Under the pieces are notes generated by a model. That model ran no database searches and was not told the DNA's origin. It worked only from the letters and a program-made list of their open reading frames with translations. The position numbers and the translations under genes are program-made. From Myxococcales bacterium (GTDB lineage Bacteria; Myxococcota_A; Polyangia; Polyangiales; Houyiibacteriaceae), in the NCBI GenBank assembly GCA_030622585.1, contig JAUXFZ010000007.1, positions 1-17,598 on the forward strand: a stretch of DNA of 17,598 bases, given 5' to 3'. Positions within the stretch are counted from its first letter, which is position 1, and every line of letters starts with the position of its first letter. This document shows positions 1-6,949 of the stretch, in pieces.

Positions 1-879
1 AACCGAGAAAAAGGACTGCGTGCCGGCAGGAGTTTCGCCAAACGCGAGCCCAAGGCTCTCGAAAAGGGGTTCACAGTCGCCGTCCATCGGACCGGACATG
101 CAGCCGACGGGCGTTTCGGGTTGGTTGGCGCTCAGGTCGGAGCCATCCACCAGGGCGGCGAAGTCGGCGATGACGGTGTCGGCCGCCGGATCGAATGCGG
201 CCAGATCCACCTCGACGCGATTCGGGCTGTTGCACGCCGTCGTGCCGCCGGAAACCGGGTCCCCGTCACAGCCCGTGCTCCCGAGGTGCATACGCCAGTC
301 GGTCATGCTGAAGGTGCCCGAGTCGATTCGGAGGAACTTGTAACCGCCCTGCCAGTTCCACTGCATCGAGGTCAGGTTCATCGGAGGCGGCGCGGTAGCG
401 GGGTTCTCGTGGTTGATCTCGAAGGGCACGCCCATCTTGAAGCGAAGCCCGTCATATGTCCCCTCCGGCACGGTGCCGGTGACGACGGTGTTCATCGGCT
501 CGTTCCCGAGGTCGGTGCAGCCGTCCTCGAAGTCGAGGAGAACCACATTTTCGAGCTGCCAGATGGTTTCGGCGGTGTCGATCGTGACCGCGACGTAGTC
601 GCCATCGGCGTTCTTGAGCTCGAAGTCCTGCGCGTAGAAGCGGAAGTCGCTGACCTGCATCGAGGCGTCGGTGATCCCGAGGTTGTCGTAGGTGTCGCCG
701 CAGACGAAGTCGTCCGCTCCGACCTTCGCCGCGAACTGGATGGTCACGGCTTGGCTGCCCGCCCCGCCTGAGCCACCAGTGCCCGCCGTGCCGCCTGAGC
801 CACCAGTGCCGCCGCTGCTGCTGTCGCAACCGAAGCTACCTAGTACAAGAGCCACTCCAAGAATTGTCAGTTTCTTCAT
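1..879 (-). CDS. mbnP: MbnP-family copper-binding lipoprotein (metallo-mystery pair four-Cys protein), 3' end cut by window edge
   Basis: 293 residues are visible with no stop before base 1, so the C terminus is truncated, probably by only a few residues. The N terminus (MKKLTILGVALVLGSFGC) is a signal peptide ending in a lipobox-like SFGC, lipid Cys about 18, followed by a Gly/Thr/Ser spacer (19-42). The rest follows the MbnP / TIGR04052 pattern: DFRFYAQDFEL (78-88), LLDFEDGC (114-121), GVPFEINH (150-157), MQWNWQGGYKFL (172-183), MHLGSTGC (197-204), and further Cys at 60, 216, 260 and 269. Known for the family: in methanotrophs MbnP binds copper and its partner MbnH, a diheme MauG-like enzyme, oxidises a Trp of MbnP to kynurenine. 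The Trp-rich WNWQGGYKF segment is a candidate for that chemistry here (inference). A GGAAAG ribosome site lies upstream of the ATG. It is the last visible gene of the minus-strand run; MbnH would be expected next, outside the window. Confidence 0.88.
   Translation of the reverse strand, partial: MKKLTILGVALVLGSFGCDSSSGGTGGSGGTAGTGGSGGAGSQAVTIQFAAKVGADDFVCGDTYDNLGITDASMQVSDFRFYAQDFELKNADGDYVAVTIDTAETIWQLENVVLLDFEDGCTDLGNEPMNTVVTGTVPEGTYDGLRFKMGVPFEINHENPATAPPPMNLTSMQWNWQGGYKFLRIDSGTFSMTDWRMHLGSTGCDGDPVSGGTTACNSPNRVEVDLAAFDPAADTVIADFAALVDGSDLSANQPETPVGCMSGPMDGDCEPLFESLGLAFGETPAGTQSFFSV
764..810. repeat. 27-base-period tandem repeat encoding the Gly-rich lipoprotein spacer
   Basis: The 20-base sequence CCGCCTGAGCCACCAGTGCC occurs at 764-783 and again, identical, at 791-810, a 27-base period. 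On the coding (minus) strand it encodes the GGTGGSGG units of the spacer that follows the lipid Cys of the MbnP-like protein. Such spacers are common in myxobacterial lipoproteins and are prone to length change by slippage. Confidence 0.85.
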
Positions 880-899
880 TCTCAATCTTTCCGCAGTCG

Positions 900-1628
900 T
901 TAGAGGTCTGCTTCCGTCTCCGAAAGGACTGCCTGCAACGACGACCGTACGTTTTCGGTTATCTGTTGCTGCACTGCGGCTGTGTCTTGCAATGCAAAAT
1001 CAATGCCATCGAACCACTTGGTGTGGTCGATTTGAATGGAGACGCTTTCGAACCCAGGGCTATCGAAAACCAGAGGCCGGTCGAACAGCATTTCGCACTG
1101 CAGGACCTCCCAGATGCGGGCGAGCAGTGGGTTCTCATCGCCGGTCGACTCGTCTTGCACCCGTCCCGCGATGAGGACGCTGTGTTGCATCATCTCCAGG
1201 TTTTCGTCGGTTAAACCCTCCGCGTCCTGATCGGCGGGCATGCTAGTGACGCGAATGCCGCAGTACCTGCCTGGCGGTGGGCGCAGTGTGCCCGCAAACA
1301 GCGGAACTCCAGCGCTCTCCATCAAATCGATCACCACAGGGACACCCAAACTGGTCGGAGAAGTGAACTCGTGTGCTCTTGCCCGCCCGGGTACGACAAG
1401 TCTCCAGAGATCCAGGACAAAATTGTCACACCTGATCAGCTCGACTTGGCCGACGGCAATCATCGCCCGTTCGAGGCGCACCCCGTAGCCCTCGTCTGTT
1501 CGGATGGATGCCGGCGTCGCGGCAGGCTGATAGGCGACGTCGACCTCGATGCCGTCAGTGACTCGCATGCAGTGCGGAAGCGATGCCGCGCAGCACAATG
1601 CGATCGTGATGAGAAGGCTAGATTTCAT
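900..1628 (-). CDS. Secreted or lipid-anchored protein of unknown function, linked to the MbnP gene
   Basis: A 242-residue protein I cannot assign to a named family. The N terminus (MKSSLLITIALCCAASLPHC) is an export signal: Lys, a hydrophobic core, then Cys at 12, 13 and 20. Cys20 might be lipidated, but LPHC is a poor lipobox. Two more Cys-containing points are RCD (66-68) and RYCGIR mid-protein, with a fourth in VLQCEML. A conserved-looking segment near the C terminus reads HTKWFDGIDF, followed by a helical, Gln-rich end. There are no transmembrane helices after the signal. The ATG lies inside the 3' end of the upstream barrel gene (11-base overlap), and the stop is 20 bases before the mbnP start. 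This sandwiched position implies co-expression and a shared role in the periplasm, perhaps metal or redox protein handling. That role is inference from position only. Confidence 0.8.
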   Translation of the reverse strand: MKSSLLITIALCCAASLPHCMRVTDGIEVDVAYQPAATPASIRTDEGYGVRLERAMIAVGQVELIRCDNFVLDLWRLVVPGRARAHEFTSPTSLGVPVVIDLMESAGVPLFAGTLRPPPGRYCGIRVTSMPADQDAEGLTDENLEMMQHSVLIAGRVQDESTGDENPLLARIWEVLQCEMLFDRPLVFDSPGFESVSIQIDHTKWFDGIDFALQDTAAVQQQITENVRSSLQAVLSETEADL

Positions 1629-2511
1629 AGACCAACCCTGCCGTGATCGCGAGACCTTCCACGTGCTGGCCGTCCAGGCGCTGGATCATCGGAATGGCAG
1701 CTGTGAAGTGGAGTATCACCTTCTCGTGCGGCAACCCAACCACCCCCAGCGTCCCGTAGGTGATGTGTCCGCCGGTGTTGGGGTCACGAACACCCTGGAT
1801 GTACCCCGGCTGGTCGATCCTGAATTCTGCCCCGAGTTGGAAAGCAAGGAAGTGCCAGGGCTGGAACTGTCCAAGCGCGGTTTGCCGAAAGCTGGTGCCC
1901 GCCTTGGTGTCCGCGGTGCCCTGTGTTGGGACGATGACTGTGGACGATACGTAAACGGACCAAGGATCCGAAAACATGGTGTACGACGCCCCCATGATCG
2001 GATCCCACGAGCCCGTGCCTGCTTGGAACTCGAGCGGCAGCGGCACGCCCTGTGCGTCGCGCTCGATCGAGCTCGTCGGGAACTCGAGGCCGCCGATCAG
2101 GCTGACCAAATGCCGGGGCGCGAATTTGCGATCGCGCCAAACGACGGCGCGGGTCCTGAATTCCAGGTCGCCCGGCGCCCAAATATCGGCCTCCGCGAGA
2201 TTGACTGCGCTCACCAAGCGATGAACGAGCGGCATCATCAACGATAGGGTCCATCGATCGGTAGGCGAGTAGGCCAAGGCGAGCTCCATGCGCTGTTCGG
2301 CGAGTCGAAGCTCATCGACTTCGGGCTCGCCGATTCGGTCGTTCCGGTGGCGCACCGTTCCCGAGGTGCGCACCCGCTGACCCTTCGGTTGTTCGAATCC
2401 GACGATGGTGAGGGTCGGATCTCCCACGGCGCAGGTTCCGCACGCCGAAGCCTCCGCAGCAATCCACAGCGGCGCGAACAGCGCCACGATCACCCAATAC
2501 CAACCCTTCAC
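1618..2511 (-). CDS. Predicted outer-membrane beta-barrel protein with N-terminal CGTC-x3-GDPTLT motif
   Basis: A 297-residue protein starting with GTG. The signal peptide (residues 1-23, ending AEASA) should be cut before Cys24. The mature protein begins CGTCAVGDPTLT, a motif I recognise from uncharacterised outer-membrane proteins annotated only as transporter-like. The rest alternates short amphipathic strands (for example LELALAYSP-type, WTLSLMMPLVHR, SVYVSSTVIVP, LAFQLGAEFRID) with polar turns and ends in the hydrophobic strand AGLVYEI, as expected for a beta-barrel. No haem CxxCH is present, although CGTC could bind metal or form a disulfide. It starts 57 bases after the regA stop and overlaps the next gene by 11 bases, so it probably heads a three-gene envelope unit with mbnP. 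Transport or sensing of copper is a guess from context. Confidence 0.8.
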   Translation of the reverse strand: MKGWYWVIVALFAPLWIAAEASACGTCAVGDPTLTIVGFEQPKGQRVRTSGTVRHRNDRIGEPEVDELRLAEQRMELALAYSPTDRWTLSLMMPLVHRLVSAVNLAEADIWAPGDLEFRTRAVVWRDRKFAPRHLVSLIGGLEFPTSSIERDAQGVPLPLEFQAGTGSWDPIMGASYTMFSDPWSVYVSSTVIVPTQGTADTKAGTSFRQTALGQFQPWHFLAFQLGAEFRIDQPGYIQGVRDPNTGGHITYGTLGVVGLPHEKVILHFTAAIPMIQRLDGQHVEGLAITAGLVYEI

Positions 2512-2568
2512 CGCCGGAGCTTAGGGACGAACCCTCCCCGAGTGTACGTGGCAAATCGTCGCAGCCGC

Positions 2569-3144
2569 TCAGCGGGGCATAGGGAACTTCGAGAGTTTCC
2601 GTTGGAGCGATCGCCGATGAATTCCCAGCTTTTCCGAGGCTTTGGTGATGTTGCCACCGCAGTCGGTCAGCACTCGCTGGATGTGCTCCCATTCGACTCG
2701 GGCCAACGAGGGCGTTTGCGGCGTCTCGCTTTCGGCTGACGGCACCTCCTCCCGGACCCCGGTGCCGGCCCGATCGAACGATGCGATCACCTCGTCGACA
2801 TCGGCTGGCTTGGTTAAATAGTGCGTCGCGCCAAGGTGCATGGCTTCGAGGGCGGTCGCGATGCTCCCGTAGCCGGTCAGCACGACGATCTTGGTCGCTG
2901 CGTCGATTCGGTGCAGCGTGCGGACCACCTCCAAACCGGACTTGCCCGGCATGCGAAGGTCAACCACCGCATACTCGGTGCTCTCACGCTCCGCGATCTT
3001 GGTCGCTTCGTCGTATCCTTCGGCCTGCTGGGCTTCGTAACCACGTTCCTCGAAAGCGCGCGCCATGCGTGACCGGAACCGTTCGTCGTCGTCGACGAGA
3101 AGGATGGATGGCTTCGGGGTACTTTCGTCGGTTGCGTCGGTCAT
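2569..3144 (-). CDS. regA: RegA/PrrA/ActR-family redox response regulator
   Basis: A 191-residue protein close to the family length of about 185. The receiver domain (12-125) has the acidic pair Asp19/Asp20, the phosphoacceptor Asp62 in VVDLRMPG, Thr90 and Lys112 in YLTKPAD. A short Pro/Ser/Glu linker follows, then a Fis-type helix-turn-helix, CGGNITKASEKLGIHRRSL, which is the near-invariant DNA-binding end of RegA/PrrA/ActR proteins. Known for the family: phosphorylated by RegB under reducing conditions, it controls respiration, carbon and nitrogen fixation and electron-transfer genes. The ATG overlaps the regB stop (ATGA, 4 bases), so the pair is translationally coupled. Direct regulation of the downstream envelope and copper genes is plausible but inferred. 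Confidence 0.93.
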   Translation of the reverse strand: MTDATDESTPKPSILLVDDDERFRSRMARAFEERGYEAQQAEGYDEATKIAERESTEYAVVDLRMPGKSGLEVVRTLHRIDAATKIVVLTGYGSIATALEAMHLGATHYLTKPADVDEVIASFDRAGTGVREEVPSAESETPQTPSLARVEWEHIQRVLTDCGGNITKASEKLGIHRRSLQRKLSKFPMPR

Positions 3145-4391
3145 GTGCCTTGCGGAGCCTGCGGAAGCACGACACGGATCGTGGTGCCCTGTCCGGTGGT
3201 TGACTCGATGGTGAGGTGGCCGCCCAACGAGTCTACGAGTGTCCGCGCCAGGAACAACCCCAGACCCATTCGGTCATCTGCGTTCTTGGTCGTGAAAAAC
3301 GGCTCGGTGGCCCGCTCCACGGTGGCTGCGTCCATGCCGCGCCCTTCATCGACGAAGCGCAGCTCGACAGACCGATGAAGCCCACGCACTTCGAGCGCTA
3401 CACGCCCTGTCGCGCAGGCGTCGAACCCGTTTCGTGCGATGTTCTCGACCATCTGCACCAGCGCCTCGTGGGGCGCCTCGACACTGGCGACGTCGGTCGT
3501 GGTGATCCAACGCTCCCCTTGGTCGGGGGTCAAGCGGGTACGGACTTCGGCAAACAGGTCTTCGAGCGGGATCGAGCCCAGGCTCTCGCCGACATGCTCC
3601 CCGCCGCTGGCGGCCATTCGATCGAGCACTAAGCGACACCGCTCCAGCTCTTCGTGGATCAACTCGGCATCCTCGACGAGCCCCGCGCCGCCTTGGATCT
3701 TCCGCGCTTGGCGCTCCATCTCCTTGGCCGCGATGGCGATCGTACCGAGCGGAGTCCCGAGCTCATGCGCCGCCCCGGCAGCCAGGGTCGCAATCGAAGC
3801 GAGCTTCCCCCAGCGGTGGGTGCGTTCCTCGGCTTCGGCAAGCGCGCGTTCACGGCGCCGGAGCTCTAACGACAACTGGCTCACGAAAAAAGTGATCAAC
3901 GCCACGGCCAAGACGAGCGCGATGAACATCCCGTACAAGTGGGCTTGAAACCCCCCACCGTGATCCGCATGCCCGAGATGCTCGCTTGGGACGTGGACGA
4001 CGAAGAGGGCGGCAAACGAGACGATCGAGAGTCCCGCGATCGTCCAAGTCCACCTGGGCGTCAACATGACGGCCGACATCGCGATGTACACGACGTAGAT
4101 GATGCTGAACGGGTTGGTCGGGCCGCCCGCCAGATACAGCATGCCAGTCAGAAGCACCACATCGAGCAGGAAAAACGCACCGAGGTGGCCGGCTCGGCCC
4201 TTGCGGGATACGAGCCAGAGGTTCGACAAGACGCCGACCGCGACGAGCGACCAGATGGGAGCGAAGGGCAGCTCGACCCCCAAGACCTGGGTCGCGATGA
4301 GGACCGCCCCGGCCTCGGTTCCGAGCGCGCCCCAACGCATGCGCGCTAGCCACTGCGCGCCGCCGGCCGTCGCCCGTTGTCCCGCGCTCAC
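3141..4391 (-). CDS. regB: RegB/PrrB/ActS-family membrane redox sensor histidine kinase
   Basis: A 416-residue kinase with a GTG start that overlaps the dnaK stop (GTGA). About six membrane helices occupy roughly residues 25-175. Between them is GGPTNPF (89-95), the RegB ubiquinone-sensing heptapeptide (GGxxNPF). The H box is LAAGAAHELGTPL with phosphoacceptor His209. Cys252 in LERCRLVLDRM sits where the redox-active Cys of RegB lies (Cys265 in Rhodobacter capsulatus). The N box ENIARNGFDA (316-325), G1 VDEGRGMD, F box PFFTTKN and G2 GLGLFLA are intact, so it should be active. An extracytoplasmic loop carries His at 133, 138, 141, 144 and 151, which I do not associate with classical RegB and which might bind metal. 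The family controls respiratory and redox genes through RegA, encoded immediately downstream. Confidence 0.93.
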   Translation of the reverse strand: MSAGQRATAGGAQWLARMRWGALGTEAGAVLIATQVLGVELPFAPIWSLVAVGVLSNLWLVSRKGRAGHLGAFFLLDVVLLTGMLYLAGGPTNPFSIIYVVYIAMSAVMLTPRWTWTIAGLSIVSFAALFVVHVPSEHLGHADHGGGFQAHLYGMFIALVLAVALITFFVSQLSLELRRRERALAEAEERTHRWGKLASIATLAAGAAHELGTPLGTIAIAAKEMERQARKIQGGAGLVEDAELIHEELERCRLVLDRMAASGGEHVGESLGSIPLEDLFAEVRTRLTPDQGERWITTTDVASVEAPHEALVQMVENIARNGFDACATGRVALEVRGLHRSVELRFVDEGRGMDAATVERATEPFFTTKNADDRMGLGLFLARTLVDSLGGHLTIESTTGQGTTIRVVLPQAPQGT

Positions 4392-6235
4392 GACTCGGAC
4401 TGAGCTTCGCCTTCGGCAGGCGCGTCGAGGTCGACGCTGCCGTACATCGCCTCGGCGATCTTGTAGGCGCTGAGCTCGAGTGTTTCGAGCGCGTCCTTGA
4501 TCGCGATGGCGTCGCCTTCGTCAACGCATGCGTGCAAGGACTGTATGTCCGCTTCGACCTCCGCCACGACGTCTTCGGGGACCATCTCCCGGCACTCGGC
4601 GACCGCGCGCTCACTCGTGTACAATAGCGCTTCGGCCGCATTACGGAGCTCCGCCAGGTCGCGGCGCTTTTGGTCGGTCATTTTGTAGGCATCTGCCTCG
4701 CCGATGATGCGCTCGATGTCGTCTTCGGTGAGCCCGCTCGATGCGACGACGAGGATGTTCTGCTCCCGGTTCGTGCCCAAATCCCTGGCGCTTACGTTCA
4801 CGACGCCGTCCGCGTCGATGTCGAATGTGACTTCGACCTCCGGGACACCTCGCGGCGCAGGAAGGATCGGCGCAAGCTCGAACTTCGCCAATGATTTGTT
4901 GTCTTCGGCCATGTCACGTTCACCTTGCAGCACGTGAATCGGAACGAAGCTTTGGTTGTCGACGCTCGTCGTGAAGATCTCTTTAGCGCGGGTGGGCACC
5001 GTCGTGTTGCGTGGAATCAGCTTGTGGAAAACGCCACCGCCGGTTTCGACGCCGAGGCTCAGTGGCGTGACGTCGAGAAGAAGAACCTCTTCGACTTCAC
5101 CGAGCAGGGCCGCGCCCTGCAGCGCGGCGCCCATTGCGACGACCTCATCAGGGTTGACGCCCTTGTGTGGCTGTTTGCCGAAGAAATCCGCGACTTTGGA
5201 CTGCACCATCGGCATACGGCTCTGGCCGCCCACGAGCAGGATCTCGTCGATATCTTCTCTCCTGACCCCCGCGTCGTCCAGCGCTTGCTGACAGGGGCCG
5301 AGGGTCTGGTCGATGATCGCTGAGACCAGGATCTCGAGCTCGCTGCGCCTGAGCTTGGTTTCGAGATGCTTCGGGCCGGAATCATCCGATGCGATGAACG
5401 GCAGGTTGATCTCCGTCTCGAGCGACGAAGACAGCTCGTGCTTGGCCTTCTCGGCCTGCTCCTTGAGACGCTGAAGCGCGACGCGGTCCTCGCGTAAGTC
5501 GATGCCGCTGCTCTCTTCAAAGCGACGCGCCAGCTCTTCGACCAGTGCGTTGTCCAGGTCTTCACCGCCAAGATGTGTGTCGCCTGCCGTTGCCTTCACG
5601 CTGAAGACGCCATTGGCGATCTCCAAGATCGAGATATCGAACGTGCCGCCGCCGAGGTCATACACGGCGACCCGCTTGCCCTCTTTCTCTTCGAAGCCGT
5701 ATGCGAGCGCGGCTGCGGTCGGTTCGTTGATGATGCGGCGGACTTCGAGGCCTGCGATCTTTCCTGCGGCTATCGTCGCAGAGCGCTGGGCGTCGTTGAA
5801 GTAGGCGGGCACCGTCACGATTGCTTCGACGATATCGTCGCCGAGGAACGCCTCCGCGACCTCCCTCATCTTTTCGAGGATCATGGCGGAGATTTCCGGC
5901 GGCGAGTACTGGCTCTCCTCGATTTGGATCCAGGCGTCTCCGCGTTCGCTCTCGACGACGCGATAGGGCACAGCGCGCCTGTGCTTCTGCGCGTGCTCCG
6001 CTTCGAATGCCAGACCCATCAAGCGCTTGATTGCAAAGACGGTGCTCTCCGGATGGGTGACACCTTGCCGTTTCGCCACGCTGCCCACGCGGCGTTCGCC
6101 GTCCTTGGAGAAAGACACGACGGAAGGTGTGGTGCGGCTGCCCTCCGCGTTCGGGATCACCTGCGGCCGTCCGTTGTCGACAAACGCGACGCAAGAGTTG
6201 GTCGTACCCAGATCGATCCCGATGATTTTCCCCAT
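4388..6235 (-). CDS. dnaK: Hsp70 chaperone DnaK
   Basis: A 615-residue Hsp70, near the usual 610-640. The ATPase domain shows GIDLGTTNSCVA (6-17), PAYFNDAQR (143-151), INEPTAAALAYG (169-180), YDLGGGTFD (192-200) and LLVGGQSRMP (333-342). The interdomain linker LLLDVTPLSLG lies at 385-395, followed by the substrate-binding domain (APRGVPEVEVTFDIDADG, 460-477) and a helical lid. The C-terminal tail is acidic (EGEAQSES) without an EEVKD-like end. It folds and refolds proteins with GrpE, encoded 54 bases upstream, and with a DnaJ not found in this window. The stop overlaps the GTG of regB by 4 bases, an unusual coupling of a chaperone to a sensor kinase. Confidence 0.97.
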   Translation of the reverse strand: MGKIIGIDLGTTNSCVAFVDNGRPQVIPNAEGSRTTPSVVSFSKDGERRVGSVAKRQGVTHPESTVFAIKRLMGLAFEAEHAQKHRRAVPYRVVESERGDAWIQIEESQYSPPEISAMILEKMREVAEAFLGDDIVEAIVTVPAYFNDAQRSATIAAGKIAGLEVRRIINEPTAAALAYGFEEKEGKRVAVYDLGGGTFDISILEIANGVFSVKATAGDTHLGGEDLDNALVEELARRFEESSGIDLREDRVALQRLKEQAEKAKHELSSSLETEINLPFIASDDSGPKHLETKLRRSELEILVSAIIDQTLGPCQQALDDAGVRREDIDEILLVGGQSRMPMVQSKVADFFGKQPHKGVNPDEVVAMGAALQGAALLGEVEEVLLLDVTPLSLGVETGGGVFHKLIPRNTTVPTRAKEIFTTSVDNQSFVPIHVLQGERDMAEDNKSLAKFELAPILPAPRGVPEVEVTFDIDADGVVNVSARDLGTNREQNILVVASSGLTEDDIERIIGEADAYKMTDQKRRDLAELRNAAEALLYTSERAVAECREMVPEDVVAEVEADIQSLHACVDEGDAIAIKDALETLELSAYKIAEAMYGSVDLDAPAEGEAQSES

Positions 6236-6250
6236 CTTGCCTGCGTCTCT

Positions 6251-6271
6251 TTTATACCCCGTGGCGGGGGT
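6251..6271 (-). promoter_or_regulatory. Hairpin and TATAAA box in the grpE-dnaK gap (possible internal dnaK promoter)
   Basis: On the minus strand the gap contains ACCCC-(6)-GGGGT, a perfect 5-base-pair stem at 6267-6271 and 6256-6260, followed at once by TATAAA (6256-6251). TATAAA is a good -10 match about 15 bases before the dnaK ATG. No convincing -35 sits at the right distance, and no T tract follows the stem. It could be an internal promoter or a mild transcript-processing or attenuation structure. The evidence is weak. Confidence 0.25.
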
Positions 6272-6289
6272 TGTCGCATCCAGGGAAGA

Positions 6290-6919
6290 CTATTCGCTCT
6301 TGGCTTCGCCGCCGCCGCCCTCGGATGAGCCGCCTCCCTGATCACCTGTGCCGGTCGGCGGCTTCGCCACCACGACCATCGCCGGCCTCAGCAGGCGCTC
6401 CCCGAGGTAGTAGCCGGGAACGATCTCCGCGACGATCGTACCGGGCGCGTGCGCGTTGGTTTCTTCCTGCTGCATGGCGTCATGGCAGGTCGGATCGAAC
6501 AGATGGCCGACAGTTGTAACGCGCTTGAGGCCCAGTCGCTCGGCGATGTCCTCGAAGCCGCGGAGCACCATGTGGACGCCGTCCGTGACGGCCGATACCT
6601 CGGTTGCGTCGGTCATGGCGGCCGCCGCGCGCTCGAGGTTGTCGACGATCGGCAGAACCTCCCGGAGGGTATCTTCGACCGTACGCAGGCGAACTTCTTC
6701 GATCTCTTTGCGCGATCGCTTCCGGAAATTATCGAAGTCGGCCGCGATGCGCAGGAGCTGCTCGCGCATCCGATCGCGTTCGGTATGCGCCTTCTCGAGG
6801 TCGCTAGGCTCCGCCTCTCCTGATTCGTCGGACTCCTCCTCCAGGAAGATGACCTCTTCGTCTTCGTTCTCGCCGCTGGCCCGCTCGTCCTTCGGCTTTT
6901 CCCCCGCGTGTTCGCTCAT
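6290..6919 (-). CDS. grpE: Nucleotide exchange factor GrpE
   Basis: A 209-residue cytoplasmic co-chaperone that releases ADP from DnaK. The N-terminal quarter is acidic and disordered (EDEEVIFLEEESDESGE). A long helix then carries LLRIAADFDNFRKRS, the conserved GrpE dimerisation helix. The beta-wing domain has the signature VGHLFDPTCHDAMQQEE followed by GTIVAEIVPGYYLGERLLRPA. The C terminus is an unusual Gly/Ser/Glu-rich tail (about residues 190-209). It starts 30 bases after hrcA and precedes dnaK, the conserved hrcA-grpE-dnaK order, so it is almost certainly co-transcribed with both. Confidence 0.96.
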   Translation of the reverse strand: MSEHAGEKPKDERASGENEDEEVIFLEEESDESGEAEPSDLEKAHTERDRMREQLLRIAADFDNFRKRSRKEIEEVRLRTVEDTLREVLPIVDNLERAAAAMTDATEVSAVTDGVHMVLRGFEDIAERLGLKRVTTVGHLFDPTCHDAMQQEETNAHAPGTIVAEIVPGYYLGERLLRPAMVVVAKPPTGTGDQGGGSSEGGGGEAKSE

Positions 6920-6949
6920 GCTCTATATCCGCCTTGTTCCAGCTTCTCT

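Noticed and set aside
2559..2575. Terminator at the regA stop (CCGCTGAGCGG)
   Set aside because: The stem is only 4 base pairs around a 3-base loop, and no T tract follows.
5573..6328. Long open frame (251 codons) on the plus strand opposite dnaK and grpE
   Set aside because: It is antisense to strongly conserved dnaK, rich in Arg/His/Asp with no recognisable domain, and is a by-product of high GC.
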